64,000 bases of DNA from Volvox africanus. Taxonomy: Eukaryota > Chlorophyta > Chlorophyceae > Chlamydomonadales > Volvocaceae. Location of the stretch: contig BSDZ01000008.1 in NCBI GenBank assembly GCA_030268105.1, forward strand, positions 186,001 through 250,000. Reading direction: 5' to 3'. Both the position numbers and the translations under genes were made by a program. The notes under the pieces are model-generated. The model did not search any database. It had not been told where the DNA came from and was given only the letters and a program-made list of their open reading frames with translations. Below, one piece after another: positions 15,989 to 28,774 of this stretch (its first letter is position 1; each line of letters opens with the position of its first letter).

Positions 15989-18900
15989 TCAAATGTCGCT
16001 GCAGTTTTCAAGTTGGTTTTCTATAAGCTCAATGCATTGTCCAACAGTTTTGCCCTCGCGCATTGCGACGGCCAACTCGTCGTGTAGCTTTGCATGTCGT
16101 CGCAATATGCTTGCGCAGTTGAGAACAGCCCATCGCACCTCTCCGTCAGCCTTCTTCTGCGTGAACTGCGGCATGTGGACGCATCACGAGGAAGCATGAT
16201 CTTTAGGCGGTTGCAAGGCCGTTGAAAAGTGCAGCCCTAAGCCCATACTCTCACGCACCGAACGACAACGGTGGGGCAGCAAATCTACCTTGCCCAGGAG
16301 GGCAAACTGGCGACGACACAAAGGTAAAGTTCCATTCGGATATCTCACAAACGCAAGAAAACAATTTGACGATTTGACGACGATCCAGCATGCGGATAGT
16401 GAGGGGCCAAAGTCCCTCATACTACTTGTTAGTAGGAGGCAAGGTCAATGCGCTTACGATGTGGCGCTGCGCTCGGTAAAGACGCCACAATGCATTACAC
16501 TGATCCACCGCCATCGGGGTATTAACCCTCATCACATATCCACATCACATCACCACAGGCGTCGAAGAAATGTGATGCCCTACCTAACAACCCTACCTAA
16601 CAACCTTTAACCCGACAGCACAAGACCTAGAAAACCAATTCGCTTAACAGCAGTCTCACTGCACAAACCGTGTCTCCACAGGGCCTGACCGCCAAACCAT
16701 GTCGTACCTTGTAGAGCTAATTTTTCCACCGATCAGATCCCACGCTCCCCACCTGCAGTGCGCGGAACAGCGCATCCAGTTGCTGCACATCGCCGATGCC
16801 GCCCTCGGCCACTCCAAACCTCAAGTATTCCGTTACCACGCCCGCCAGTGCCACACACGTGTACCTGAAGCATCAAGATGAAGAAGATTATAGAAATCCT
16901 AACAACAGTAGCAAAAGCAAGTCTAGCAGCAGCAGCAGCAACCGCAACAAAAAACACCGGGCCACCCTCTCCGGCCCTGGTCCTGGAACCCCCATCCAGT
17001 TGCTACCTAATGTCCCAGCCACATTGGTCCGCCCAATGTCTGGTGTCCGTTCTTAGTTCTCTAGTTTTTCCGTTATCGGTCATACCATAATCTCTTGGGC
17101 CTTTTTCCCTTTTTCCGGCCCCTCCGCCCTCACCTGTCCAGACTGCTGGACTTGAGCCGTCCCGCCGCCACCTCCGCTGAAAACTCCGAGTCACAGAAAC
17201 GAGTACCCGCCTGGATGTTAAGTGCCCGGTACCTGCAGCCGTATGGACGGACGTTCAAGACAGACAGACAGACAGACAGACAGGCATACGCCGATAGATA
17301 AGGGATGACAGAAAAGGGAGATAAGAACGCAGTTCCGGCGGCTGCCCAACCTGGCCTGTAAGGCCCACTCCTAGACTCATGGATATCCGTACAGCTCACC
17401 TGTTCTCACGTACAGATGCCCAACTGGCACCACAGCCACCTCACCTCGAACATCAACCATAAGGCCCATTGCGAGGCTCACCCCTAGGTCCCCCTCGCAC
17501 CTCAGATATGCGTCCAGGGAGCTAAGCGTGTACGCCTGTGGCAGGAGGCCCATGAGATACGCGACCAGCATGTGGCCCGCTTCGTGGTATGCGACCCGGG
17601 CGGAATAGGTGGGGCGCAGCAACCTGCCTAGGGAGTCCACGAGGAGGGCCTCACCGCCGCCGCCGTTAGCCACCTGACACAGAGAAAGAGAGAGAGAGAG
17701 TGTGTGTATGTGTATGGAGGGGTTGGTAAGAGAGTAGGACTGCAAAGAGCCCAGTAGCCGACCCCGACATCAGGATTCGGGGACTATAACTACTCAGAAC
17801 CATTGCCCGTTTAAGCAGCCGCTCGCAGAATCACAACAACGGTAACAATAATGTCGTGGAACTGCAAACTTTTCTATAACTGTTTTATAACTATTTTTTA
17901 ACCAGCAACTTCATTTTGCTCTCCGAAATGAAAGTTTAAAAGGTGAAGTATACCGTTGGTACAACATGCGGACCTGATCTGCCATGAGTACAAAAACGAC
18001 GCCGAAAAGGGCCGCCAGGATGTTGCCTCCATCCCAGTGGTTAGCCCACGCCGCGGCCGCCAGGCCCAGAGCCCCCCCGACTTGCGCCTGGGTACGCACG
18101 GCATTGAGTGATGTGTCCTGCATGCACATGGGGGGGGACTGGCATGCATTCATGGACATGCGAACGGACATGCATGCATGCGGGTATCTTGCTCAATCAT
18201 CAATAATATCTTCTTTCAAGTCGGCATCGCACCTCCTATCACAGTACTTTTGGGGTTCACACCCTGGGAACTGCCCGCTACTGCTAAAGATGGCGGGGGG
18301 AGGAAATCGCCTGTTGCATTTGTCAGGATGGCTGCTCACCCCACCTTCGGGCTCAGCAGCTTGTCCGGTTCCACTCGGTTTAGCCTCAGATCCTCAATGG
18401 AGTAGAGACGCTTAGGCACCTGCCGCCCCGCGCCAAAGCCCCGCAGAAGCCCCACCTCCCTGGCACGACTAACAGCTGCCACAGCCTCCGCCTCTGCTTT
18501 CCGCGCAACAGCGTCGTCGCCCAACCCGGCTGCCAGCAGGAGCTCATCCAGCTGCCGTACTAGGGTCGCTAAGTTTGGTAGAGCCCCGGATCCCCGCTGC
18601 GGCGAGTTCGCGGCGGTTTGAGAGACACTGCTCTCTATGTTACTAGAGGTGGCTGTCGCGGCGTTCGTTGTGGCGGGAGCCTGAGAGGAAAGCGCAGAGT
18701 TTGCTCAGCGAGGGGGAGAATTGTTAACTGCACAGATTCAATATTGTTGCGCAGCGTAAGCGTCTTTTATATTTGCCCGGGTCTTAAGTCGTGAGAGAGA
18801 CGATAATTGTGTATTGCATAAGACAAGGTGGGCAAGGTGCAAACATAGTGCTTACTTGAGATGAAGGTGTTGCGCATCTCAACGGTCCCGCCAGTGACTG

Positions 18901-19026
18901 GTTGGGCAGCTGCCGCAAGATAGGCAGCTCATATGTTTTAGATTTACATGAGGACCATTGCCAACCTAAAGCGTGTGCATGCGGCCGGACTGAACCCACA
19001 CTTTGCTGTAAAGTGGCATGCGCCAT
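15989..19026 (-). CDS. FtsH-like M41-family HEAGH protein, probably chloroplast
   Basis: Member of the plant/algal proteins that carry the FtsH-type zinc-site helix HEAGH without the AAA ATPase domain, usually plastid-targeted. The first exon (18856-19026, ATG at 19026) gives a basic, Ser/Ala-containing leader ending PLRCATPSSQ, consistent with a transit peptide. The next exon (about 18.34-18.68 kb) is helical and charged and contains YSIEDLRLNRVEPDKLLSPK. Then comes a hydrophobic exon (about 18.0-18.1 kb, GNILAALFGVVFVLMADQ), probably one or two membrane segments. Next is an exon with VAYHEAGHMLVAYLMGLLP (about 17.4-17.68 kb), an exon with YRALNIQAGTRFCDSEFS, one with GGIGDVQQLDALFRAL, and the terminal exon ending near ENCSDI at 15989. 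Peptidase activity is not assured because I did not locate the third zinc ligand. Confidence 0.78.
17257..17283 (+). repeat. (GACA)n microsatellite
   Basis: Tandem GACA units in an intron of the M41-like gene, the same unit as at 9771-9798. Confidence 0.8.
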
Positions 19027-19556
19027 CAGCGAAATCACGTACCTAAGCCAGATTGTAGTCTTCCAATATCACTCGGAGTGGAATAAATAGGGTTTTCATT
19101 AGACATGTCCTTTCCTTGTGCTGGTTGGCTGCGATCATCGGTGTCGTACGTCCACCCATCTTCTCGCCTTGGCAAACCGCTAGCTTCTTGGTTTGCGGAG
19201 TAACCGGATTCGTATCCATAGTCCGCACTGTGAGGTTGCTTATCAACAACACAATGCACTGAGCCCTAAAGGCAAGTCGCGCTAAATTGGAGTTTGAGCA
19301 AATTGGTTACTAGGCTTGCCGGCGTTCCCTTTCCGGAATAAAGCGAAGAAATCCCCTTCAATCTTATTCCCAATCACAGTTCCAGCCCTGCGCGGCTGGT
19401 GCTTGAAGCGACCAGTCGGGGACTTGGCGCAGTAGAGGGATCCCGGATACGACTTAGCCAAACTTTGCAAAGGTGAGATAGTAGTGGTCAACCTTAGTGA
19501 TGCATTATGAATGCAGCGTCGTTTTTAAATGGTCCTGTGCGTCGTGGTGCGTGCAG
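19027..19556. promoter_or_regulatory. Divergent promoter region, M41-like / DIM1
   Basis: About 530 bp separates the two divergent initiator ATGs. The plus side ends in a pyrimidine/TG-rich stretch and GTGCAG immediately before the DIM1 ATG, which could be a 5'-UTR intron acceptor. A minus-strand open stretch at 19282-19491 lacks an in-frame ATG and was judged not to be coding. No clear TATA box was identified. Confidence 0.45.
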
Positions 19557-19985
19557 ATGTCATATCTGCTACCCCATTTGCATAGCGGGTATGCAGTTGA
19601 CCAAGCAATTCTAGCCGAGGAGGACCGTGTCGTCATTATCCGCTTTGGGCACGACTGGGAGCCAAACTGCATGCAGATGGACGAAGTTCTGGCGTCAGTC
19701 TCTGACCAGATGAAGAACTTTGCTGTGATCTATTTGGTTGATATCACGGAGGTACCGGACTTCAATACCATGTACGAGCTCTATGACCCCTGCACAATCA
19801 TGTTCTTTTTCAGGAACAAACACATCATGATTGACTTGGGCACTGGTAACAATAACAAGATCAACTGGGCGATGACCGACAAGCAGGAGTTCATCGACAT
19901 TGTGGAGGTCGTGTACCGGGGAGCTCGGAAGGGCCGAGGTCTGGTGGTTTCCCCAAAGGACTATTCTACCAAGTACCGGTACTAA
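19557..19985 (+). CDS. DIM1: U5 snRNP 15-kDa protein DIM1 (thioredoxin-like 4A / YLS8)
   Basis: Core spliceosomal protein of the U5 snRNP and tri-snRNP with a thioredoxin fold but no redox CxxC. It encodes 142 residues in one uninterrupted coding exon, the length typical of the family. Diagnostic stretches are VVIIRFGHDWEPNCMQMDEV, VDITEVPDFNTMYELYDPC, FFFRNKHIMIDLGTGNNNKI and the C-terminal RGLVVSPKDYSTKYRY. I chose the ATG at 19557 rather than the upstream ATG at 19497 because family members begin MSYxLPHL and because the 20 extra upstream residues look non-coding and end in GTGCAG, a likely splice acceptor. The coding exon is very highly conserved, so this is the safest call in the window. 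Confidence 0.97.
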   Translation: MSYLLPHLHSGYAVDQAILAEEDRVVIIRFGHDWEPNCMQMDEVLASVSDQMKNFAVIYLVDITEVPDFNTMYELYDPCTIMFFFRNKHIMIDLGTGNNNKINWAMTDKQEFIDIVEVVYRGARKGRGLVVSPKDYSTKYRY

Positions 19986-22900
19986 GAGCACCGGCACCCA
20001 CAGCTGCTGGAATCTGGGAGGCTGCTAGAGTCCCACAGAACAGCACTGTAAAGGGTTATTTTGAGCCATGAGCAGAGTGCGCGCTGGGCGTTAAGAGTTG
20101 TGCCTTGGCAGCATGTGGGGCTTCCTTCGCTGCATGGATGAATTGCGTCGTTCGCCGAATCAGTTAGGATCTGTCCTCACTGGATTTTTCGAATGGCACC
20201 TCCTTGGATGGGGGTTTTGGTTAGGTGTGCAACTCCTAAAAATTCCATTCGTGTTATTCTGTGCAAAGGAGTGACAAAGCGGATGTATCTTGGAGAAGCG
20301 GGTTTGGGAAACCCAGTCCCCAAGTTGGGTGTGTCCGTCAGTTCGTCCATTATAACCAAAGAAAGTGTTCGCTGTTTCACCGATACAAACCTTCCGATGG
20401 CAGGAAACCCTTGCTTATCTGATGACTTGAGTAATCGCTGACAGACGGCCATCTGCACACAGCAGTTGTGACTTGCTTGATCAAGTACCTAATGGAACGG
20501 ATCATGCTTGATGATGTACAATTGTTGACTCTGCATGACATGCAAATCATCAGGAGGAGGACATGTCTTGTATCTCTGTTATATTCCTCTCGTACAGATA
20601 GGGAGCAAAACTCCGATTTAAATGATGATATCCGCCAGATAGACAACTGCTGGTCATAGATACGTTGCCTGATCAGGATAATACACATGGGAGGAGCCCC
20701 ATGTGAGCAATGGCAACACCCATCATGGATCACAGCGATGTGCGCCGCGATCCCCATTTCAGCTCTTAGATATCCTCAGGATCAACTCGAACATGAACAA
20801 CAACGGAGTATTATGGTAGGCTCGGCAGGTGATCTGGGGTACTGAGGGTACTGGGATATGGTTGGACCGGCTGGCTTCGTTGTCTTTTGACCTTGACTCT
20901 GGACCTGACTAATAGTGCCTTTGCCTCTTCTAAGACCCTTCTGTGACCCAGCTTTGCACGTGGCTTGGCTACGTAGCCATATCTGGTAAGGTGATATGAA
21001 ACCATTAGACATCGCGGACTAACTGAGGTTAATAGCCAGATCACACGTGTCGCCCATCGAAGTACCATGCTGTGTATGTAACTAACCAGCCTGTACGGAG
21101 TTATGTGCCCCGCCCTTTCGGCTTTACTTGAAGTCGACACCCCCATGGATGTCACACAGGCATTGATCACGTCACTAGCGTCGTATGATCCCTACGATGC
21201 GAGTTGCTGTTACGCCCTGAAGGGACAGGCTGTAGCCTGATGTCTGCACGAGTCGGGCTGCCAGCGCAGTATAGGGAGGCATCCCGTTCCTGCTGCCTCA
21301 AGAAATATGGTGCGGTGGAGCAGCAGATGACGTGAATGGAGCCCGGATATTGCTGTCACATACATGCAGTATCGACTCCGCCGAGGAAGCCCCTTCAGCG
21401 GAAGATCGATTCCGTCAGCATTCCATTTTATTTGGCGGTTACACACATCCCAAGCAATTGGATTGTGTTGCCATGTACCAGGAAGTGTTCAACCTATCAG
21501 GTGCTCGTGGCTCCCCATGGCCTGCTGGTATACTGGAGTGTCACAAGCGTGGCAAAATGTGTTTCGCGAATAAACACAACTAAAAAGTTAATGCCGTCCT
21601 GTACATCCATTCGCATGGGCTTGTTTCATCAACTGGGTCATGTGCAATGCGTTGGGAGGATAGCAGGTGGGTTGGGGAGTGTAGGGTGGGGCAATAGGAC
21701 GAATGGCCTCGCTGGCACGCAAGGGTGGGTGCGCATATGCATCCCTATTATGATTGACCGACAAGTTGAACATAACCAAGAAAATGCATCGGGAAATAGG
21801 GCGTACCATGTGGGGCAATGAATCTTAGGGGCAAGTCAGGACAAGGCGCAATAGCATATCGCCTGGGTTAGTTGGCAGCAAATGTCAATGAATGTTAATC
21901 CGTCACCGTCATGGAGATTTGGGAATGCCGCAAACGTTTCGTCCTCTTTGCTCGCTGCCACAGGCCGCCGCATTGAGGGAATGAGCATTACATTATAACG
22001 GCAAACGGCTGCTCCGATGTGCGATCACGGGACCCATCGGACCGTATCCTGGGGGACCCAGCATACTGGGATGCAACCTGTCTTAACTGCAAGGAAGGGG
22101 TAATTGACGGGAACCTGAGGCCCGATGTACATTATGGCAAGGGTAAGGAAGTGTGCCCAATATTTGATTCTCACCAAAACGGGCCTCAGTACGGGGAATG
22201 GTGGGGAGGGCAGGTGCATCCGTCACCCATGTCACACGGTCCTATATAGATTGATGCCCGAACGTAAAAATGGCTGCTGTAGGGGCCAAACACACCGCTT
22301 ACTGCTCAAACTCCAGGATGGATCGCAAGTGCCAGGACCCCTGTCACTTGCCATCCTACTTGGGCACCAACCCGTCAATAAGAGAACTGGGGAGGTTCAG
22401 TCCCAACTGTGACGCATATGTTTGCCTTGATCCGTGTTGGTCGCCTAAAACCTCAAAAAGGCGCATGGCTATCCCAGCGTCACGTTGCCTTTGACCCCAG
22501 CGGATCGGACAGGCTAGGAAGCTGGCCCAGGCTAGCCACCAAGACGTCTTCTCGTTGTCTCGCCGCGCTCATAGCGTGACAGCGAATTCCCAAGTCGCGC
22601 GTGGCGAGAGACTTCCCAATCGTCCAGAGGCTTCCAGAATCCAGATGCCTTACGCCAAGCACCGCAAATGCAGGAATCATGGTCTTGCCCATCATGACCA
22701 AAACTAGGTGACCTTGCTCGTCTTCTTCCACATAGTGCAACGTAGTTCCCCGACTAGGTGGACCCTTGGGCCACCTAGCACCAGAACAACTTAGGTGGCC
22801 TTCACTTTATCTTTAATGTAAATTCCTCGTAGCATGCATTTCGGCCTACAGTGTGCTGCAAATGAAGGGTCTCGTGCAGAGACGTCGGTTGAGACAACTA

Positions 22901-23479
22901 CACCACGCGATACAAATGTAAGAGCCTAAGTTATGCAAAATGCCACACGCATTTGTCCTGGGTCACTTGATGCATACATGCGCGCTGCTGCGGAATAAGA
23001 GTAGTTGGCCAGTTTTCATCATTCCTAGAAAAATGCACGCTTTCTGAGGTTTCTTGATGAGATAGAATAAGCTAATGATTATTTTAAGTACCCTTGTGGG
23101 TATTTAGTTGTTTGCGCACGCATCGTCCTTTTCGTCATCCCGTCTGTGCATTGGCCAGGATACATTCCTCTCGAATTCGGGCATTTATCAACACCATAAT
23201 TTTTGCATTCAACTATTATCTATGTAACCGAAGAACACAAACGTAGAGTCGCGGACGCCCTTGCGTGTGATCTTCTATTTGTCCCTTGCGGTTGCTGGGG
23301 GTGTCAAGCGGCAGGACATCTGCCTCTTTAATAGCGTTGCCTTTGCAAGCTCAAGTTTAAGAGGACCGGCAAGCCTTAACTCCTCCTGGCGGAGACCCGC
23401 TGCAGCGGAAAAAATGGTGGTGGGCCAGTAAGGCGTCAGGCGGGAGCTACAGAAGAGCACGCCAAGCAGCATTTCCAGC
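19986..23479. other. DIM1 3' flank and PP2A-B upstream region, no gene recognised
   Basis: 3.5 kb of roughly balanced base composition with only short open frames, none with a recognised domain or volvocine codon bias. The start should contain the DIM1 3' UTR and the end the PP2A-B promoter and 5' UTR. I saw no terminal repeats that would mark an intact transposon. Confidence 0.5.
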
Positions 23480-25760
23480 ATGGCATCGTCATCAGCCTGC
23501 TCGGAATGGCAGTTCCTGCAGTGCTTCGGAGAGCGGACGCCTGGGGAGGACATCCAGGAGGGTGGGTGAAATAGGGCGCTGCCTCTTTGCTTCAACAGGA
23601 ATCATCTTTAAATGACTTCCTTAGGATAAAGATTAAAATTCAGCTACCGGGCTCATGGTTGAGAATTTGCGCGTTGGCTTTCTGGCCCCCAGCCGACATC
23701 ATCTCCGCGGTTGAGTTCGATTATGATGGCCTGCACCTTGCCACCGGCGACCGAGGAGGCCGTGTTGTCCTCTTCGAAAGAGTCAACCCGCATGTGGTGG
23801 GTCGGAGTTGGGGCATTTACTCTAGTGCTCGAACACATGTGCGAGCATTCCTATACTTCGTGTGCAGAGGACAGTGGGCATGGATGCGCGCGCTCCGCCT
23901 CCTCTTCCACGCGGGGCCTCCTTCGAGTATCGCTATATGACGGAGTTCCAATCGCACGAGCCAGAGTTTGATTACCTGAAATCGCTGGAAATCGAAGAGA
24001 AAATTAACAAAGTCAGGTGGTGCCGCAGCTCCAACAACACGCGAATGTTATTGTCAACCAATGATAAAACCGTAAAGCTCTGGAAGGTGGGTCATGCGCC
24101 TGAGCTAAAGGGTGTGCTTTGGGGCTTGAGACATACGGTTTCCGCCCTCGCAGGTTTACGAGAAGAAGGTTTCTTGTTTGTCCAACTTCAACTTGGAAGG
24201 TCGTAACAACACGGCGACAGGCTCACCTCGTCCGAATGCTCTGGCCAACAGCCCTGTGTCGCTGCGCCTGACACAGCCGCTCCGACTCCCTCGGGTGCGT
24301 TTGTTCCTGAGTCGGCTAACTTGTCTTTGTCTTGATGTTGCTGAACTCCGCTGTAGGTGACAAGTACTGAAGTGCTGTTAGCTGCCCGCTGCAAGCGTGT
24401 CTTCGCCAATGCGCATACATATCACATAAACTCGATCTCAGTCAATAGCGACCAGCAGACGTTCTTGTCAGCGGACGACTTGAGAATAAACCTTTGGAAC
24501 CTTGAGATAACGGAGCAGAGCTTCAACATTGTGGACATTAAGCCGGCAAACATGGAGGACCTAACGGAGGTACGCATGGCATGGACACCTCACGGTTCGC
24601 CTCCCGTCGCTGGCACAGGCTGATGATAAAATGTTGCAGGTGATTACGTCAGCTGAATTCCACCCACAGCATTGCAACGTGTTTGCGTACAGCAGCTCCA
24701 AGGGGTGCATTCGGTTGGCCGACATGCGGAATGCAGCGCTCTGTGATCGCCACACAAAGGCATTCGAGGAGCAGGAGTCCCAGGTTGGCATTGCAGCTCA
24801 TGTGGGTTATAATTGCTGGGTCTAATGGCTTGACGACGTGCTGGTATCCGGTGCAGGCGAACAAGTCTTTCTTCTCTGAGATCATCGCCAGCATCTCTGA
24901 CATTACCTTTAGCCGCGATGGGCGGTACATCTTGAGCCGGGACTACATGACGCTAAAGCTGTGGGATCTCGCTAAGGAGAATGCCCCCGTCGCGACGTAC
25001 AACGTGCATGAGCACCTGCGGGCACGGGTAAGCATCAACGGATGGGTTGCTGCACCTACGGTCATGTTGCTTGTTGTGTGGGTCACTCGGCACCAGGTTG
25101 CCTCACCAACAAGTCCTTGGACTGCACTGCAGTTGTGCGATCTATACGAGAACGACTCCATCTTTGACAAGTTTGACTGCTGCATGAGTGGCCGTGGAGA
25201 CGCCATTGCGACGGGCTCGTACAACAATCTCTTCCGTGTTTTCGGTGCATGGAACGGCACGGACCTTACGCTGGAAGCGTCGCGGGACCCGATGCGCAAG
25301 CGTTTGCAAACGCCCGCCAAGGTGAGGATGGGACATTGGTGTGTGGGGCTTTCACTAGCTCAAGGTTACTGTTTTACGTAACAGGCAAGTAGTGGGTGTG
25401 CGATGGCATGTCTAATTTCGTGAGCACAGTAAAACACCCATTGCAGCCCTTGAACGCGCTGATGCCGTCGAATATAGGAGTGCTCAGCCCAATTCGCCTA
25501 CCCATGCTTAGCTCAGACATAATCCCTGACTGAACGGGTTTTGAACATTCGGTTATCGTGTTCCTCTCCGGTGATTATGAGCAAAGGCGAACAGGTTCGC
25601 CATTCGCAACAAGAACGGACCCAGCAAGGGAGGGCGTGCAAACGAGCAGTCGGAGTCTGGTACGGACTATGCATCCAAGCTGCTGCATCTCGCCTGGCAC
25701 CCGGAGGCGAACGTAGTGGCGGCGGCAGCTTCGAACTCTCTATACATGTATTGTGCCTGA
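23480..25760 (+). CDS. PP2A regulatory subunit B, B55/PR55 type (WD40)
   Basis: Seven-bladed WD40 subunit that gives protein phosphatase 2A its substrate choice, including in mitotic exit. Exon 1 (23480-23561) reads [20 protein letters not shown] and joins in phase to exon 2 at 23693 ([20 protein letters not shown]). Later exons carry [113 protein letters not shown] and [20 protein letters not shown]. The last exon, with [20 protein letters not shown], ends at the TGA at 25758-25760. These are hallmark B55 segments in the right order. A stretch near 25446-25505 ([15 protein letters not shown]) may be an additional exon in the loop between the last blades; its boundaries are not settled. Confidence 0.93.
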
Positions 25761-27908
25761 GCACGGTGGTAACCTAGCGTTCCTCTGGCAGTGCGCCAGG
25801 GGCTGCTGAGGATCGCTTGGGCTTGCAGAGCAGGTCGGGTTGCATGAAAGCTGTGCGTCGTCAAATTCGCGCCATCAGCGCGGGCGCTACAGCAAGAATG
25901 CCGGATGGATGGTGTCAGTCCGTCAGCCTCGGGTGTACATACGCGTGTGTGTGCGTTGGTTTCCCTCGGCCGGGCTCTGTTTTTAAGCAGGCACTTACAG
26001 AATGTGCCCCGCGTATGTGATCTGGAGCGCGTTTGCTGGCCGGTTGCCAGCGCCTGCAATTTGGCGCTGTGGCCCCTTGGGACTTTGGACAATGCATGTT
26101 CGTCACGGGTTCGTCCGCCCTGAGCACTGAACTTTATATGGACTTGAGTCATTGGCGGAAGTATGCTGCATGTCGTCGGTGCTTTTAGGCCATCAAAACG
26201 TGAGCGTGCGGCCTGGGATGGAAAGGTTACCACTGGGAAACGGCGGCTTTGGGACGAGGGGGGCGTTTCTGACGGGTTCCCATGTATCTTAAGGACTGTC
26301 CATATGCCAGGGTTTTTTATGGGGTAGGACACTGGTGAAACGCAGCGCTATGTGCAGTTATCCGTCGATAGGCGTACATCAAGTTTGGTAGGTACAGGTC
26401 GTCGAGGTGAACGTGAAAACTCGCGGCGATTCATCCATTCACTTTCGCCAGGTGGCTGTCCTGACAAGGGCAGCCTTCGGTAGCGTGCGGCGCAGGTATG
26501 CATTCCCGGTCCATGGGTCAGCTTTCCCAAATCACCAACACAACTAGATTAACTGGGAGCATGCCGGTCGGTGGCGTTGATAGGCTCCATTTGGGCTCGT
26601 GATCTCGGCGCTGTTGTATACTGCGTGCAAAACAATGCCGAATGTTCCGGCGATGAGCCCAATGGTGATGCCTCGCGTGATTGACTTGTATTCGCCGCAG
26701 GGCCACATGTTTTTTTGCCATGGATTTACCTGCGGGGTTACCTGCGTATGGGCAAGGGGGCCGGGAACCGGGACAGGAAATTCCCGTTCCGGTTATTTTG
26801 CAGCATCATGTCCACCTCATGGACATCGTGGCTTGTGCCTGTGCCCTTCGGATTTGACAACAGCAGGAGGTAATTGGCCAGTAAAAGAAGCCTTAGAAGC
26901 GTGCGTGTTGTTCCGTGTGTATCTCGGCATGCGACGAGTGAACTTGTACGTTTTATATGTTAAGGATCCACAATCAGGGCCTCAGTGGGTCGATATGGTG
27001 GCTAACTGGGTGAAATGAAGGGCGCACCTAATTCACGATGCTCTAGGTAAATCCAATGTATACAGGTTTACCCTTTATATATGAATGGTCAGCTGAGAAG
27101 GGGCCATGAATGGGACAGCAGAGGCATGTCTTGCAAGGTAGGCTAACCGTATTCTATCAGGTCACTGAAGCAGATGCAGCCTAAAAGTTTGTTGGTCTCA
27201 TACGCCCAGGCTCAAGTTCCAGTTAGTATCACAAGGTCGAGGCTCGGGCTGAGGGGTCCCAATATGCGCAATGCTATTGCGGTCATTCCTGACCTGTTCA
27301 GGTCATTGCTTATTTTTGAAACAGGCCGGTTACAATGAAGATTTCTACGACATCTTGTCCCCAACCTTCTTACTTTTCTTATCTAAATCACCGCGTAACA
27401 ATGCCTGACTTTGGTAGCAGCCTCTGCAATCCCATTTTTCACTCCGACTTAGGCGATCCTAAACCAGTCAAATAACTCTTGAATCTAATCTAATTCCAGA
27501 AGCTCCGCTCTTTAATTTTATTGTAGCACCAAACTAAGGCAATCCAACATTAATGACGGAGGACGGCATCCTAATTTAATGTCAGTGAGCTGAAGCTGGC
27601 TACGGTAACAATACCTACTTATGCAATTATATTATCTGCCAACACAATTTATCCTACGTTTGGGTTTCCATCACTTCACTTCAGGTTACATTCCACCTGA
27701 CCTAAGAGTCCATAAGCAACATTGCGAACGGACCAACTCTTGCGGCAGGACGTTTGCCTAACTTTACCTACTTCATACCCTCTCCATATAGCAGCCGCGC
27801 GGACGTACGGCCAACGGACCCGGCATCGACAGTAAGCCAGCTAGAGCTAAAACATCAACTAAGCATCAAGTATTTCTGTAGTGAAAAGGATTCCCCATCA
27901 GTAAGGTC
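25761..27908. other. Intergenic, no gene recognised
   Basis: Downstream of PP2A-B. The first kilobase is GC-balanced with a near-palindromic GGTCCATGGGTCA at 26508-26520; 27.0-27.9 kb is AT-rich with no useful frames. Probably holds the PP2A-B 3' UTR and the PIG-P promoter. Confidence 0.5.
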
Positions 27909-28499
27909 ATGGCAGGAGAAGTTGAGGTTCGCGGCTTCGCCTTGATGCTCGCAGTTAGAGTCCTTTATGGTAAGTTGTTCGTGGCATACAAAACACCGTT
28001 TAAGACCGAGCAAATAGCTTTCTTTCGTTTTATGCAGCGATGTACCTCGGTTGGCTCATCATACCCGAAAGACTCCTCCACAGGATTGGCATTACCTACT
28101 ACCCCTCTAAGTACGTCACATATCTATGCAACCATCTTTTTTTCCAGGAATTCTCGCGTTCCTGAAGAGTACAAAGCCTTTATATTGTACGTAACAGAGG
28201 CTGTCTGCTGCAGGTATTGGGCGCTTGCTGGTTCTGCGTGGCTCACCCTTGCTGTCGTGTGGGGGTTTTGGTTGTACGAAGGGTACGAAAAGTTGCATGG
28301 ACGGCGCTTGGTCTGGCAAATCGATGCCCGACACCTTGTCGGAAGATAAATACCACCATTCGCTTAGGGAGATTGCATTGCCGATTGCCTTAGCAAGAAA
28401 TATTTTCTCTGCAGGCTTAATATGACCTCAATCCCCCAAATTTCTGATCGTCGACAACTTGAAGGTGTGCCCGCCCGTGCGTTGATTGTTCGGGGTTAG
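27909..28499 (+). CDS. PIGP: PIG-P-like subunit of the GPI-GlcNAc transferase
   Basis: Small membrane subunit of the ER complex that adds GlcNAc to phosphatidylinositol, the first step of GPI-anchor synthesis. Exon 1 is 27909-27969 (MAGEVEVRGFALMLAVRVLY) and exon 2 is 28038-28110 (YLGWLIIPERLLHRIGITYY, then PSK). Exon 3 starts at 28214 (YWALAGSAWLTLAVVWGFWL, then YEGYEK). All three join in phase. The two hydrophobic segments flanking an ITYYPSKYWALA core are the PIG-P signature. The 3' end is less certain: a donor within AAAAGTTGCA (about 28289) joined to an acceptor at CTGCAG before 28415 would continue as LNMTSIPQISD and stop at 28497-28499. Read through without that intron, the frame stops at 28349. 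Confidence 0.8.
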
Positions 28500-28774
28500 G
28501 TGTTTTAAGCGATCTGGGAAAGGACACCGCATTTTCGTGATACGCACACCAGACAACCTGCTTAACTAGAACACGTACACTCTGTACAGTAATCCTGCGC
28601 CCTCTACGGCTCACCGCAGCTGTGACCACCACACCTTATCGCTTATACAACTGCATTACTGCATTTGCCGCCGCGCGCCATGGACTCACAATATTTTTCG
28701 CTGAGGACAGGATACAAGGAAAACTGGTAAAACATGACCATATCGCAAACTATCCCTCCAATGCCTGTCAATTC

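Noticed and set aside
15989..19026. Full-length FtsH protease
   Set aside because: HEAGH is present, but no Walker A/B or SRH motifs of an AAA domain were found, so it is only FtsH-like.
19282..19491. First exon of the M41-like gene
   Set aside because: The frame starts with TTG, no in-frame ATG exists before an upstream stop, and a good ATG with transit-peptide character lies at 19026.
19497..19556. Upstream ATG for DIM1
   Set aside because: It would add 20 residues that no family member is expected to have, and the stretch ends in GTGCAG, a likely splice acceptor.
19986..23479. Transposon
   Set aside because: No reverse transcriptase, transposase, long terminal repeat or terminal inverted repeat was found by eye.
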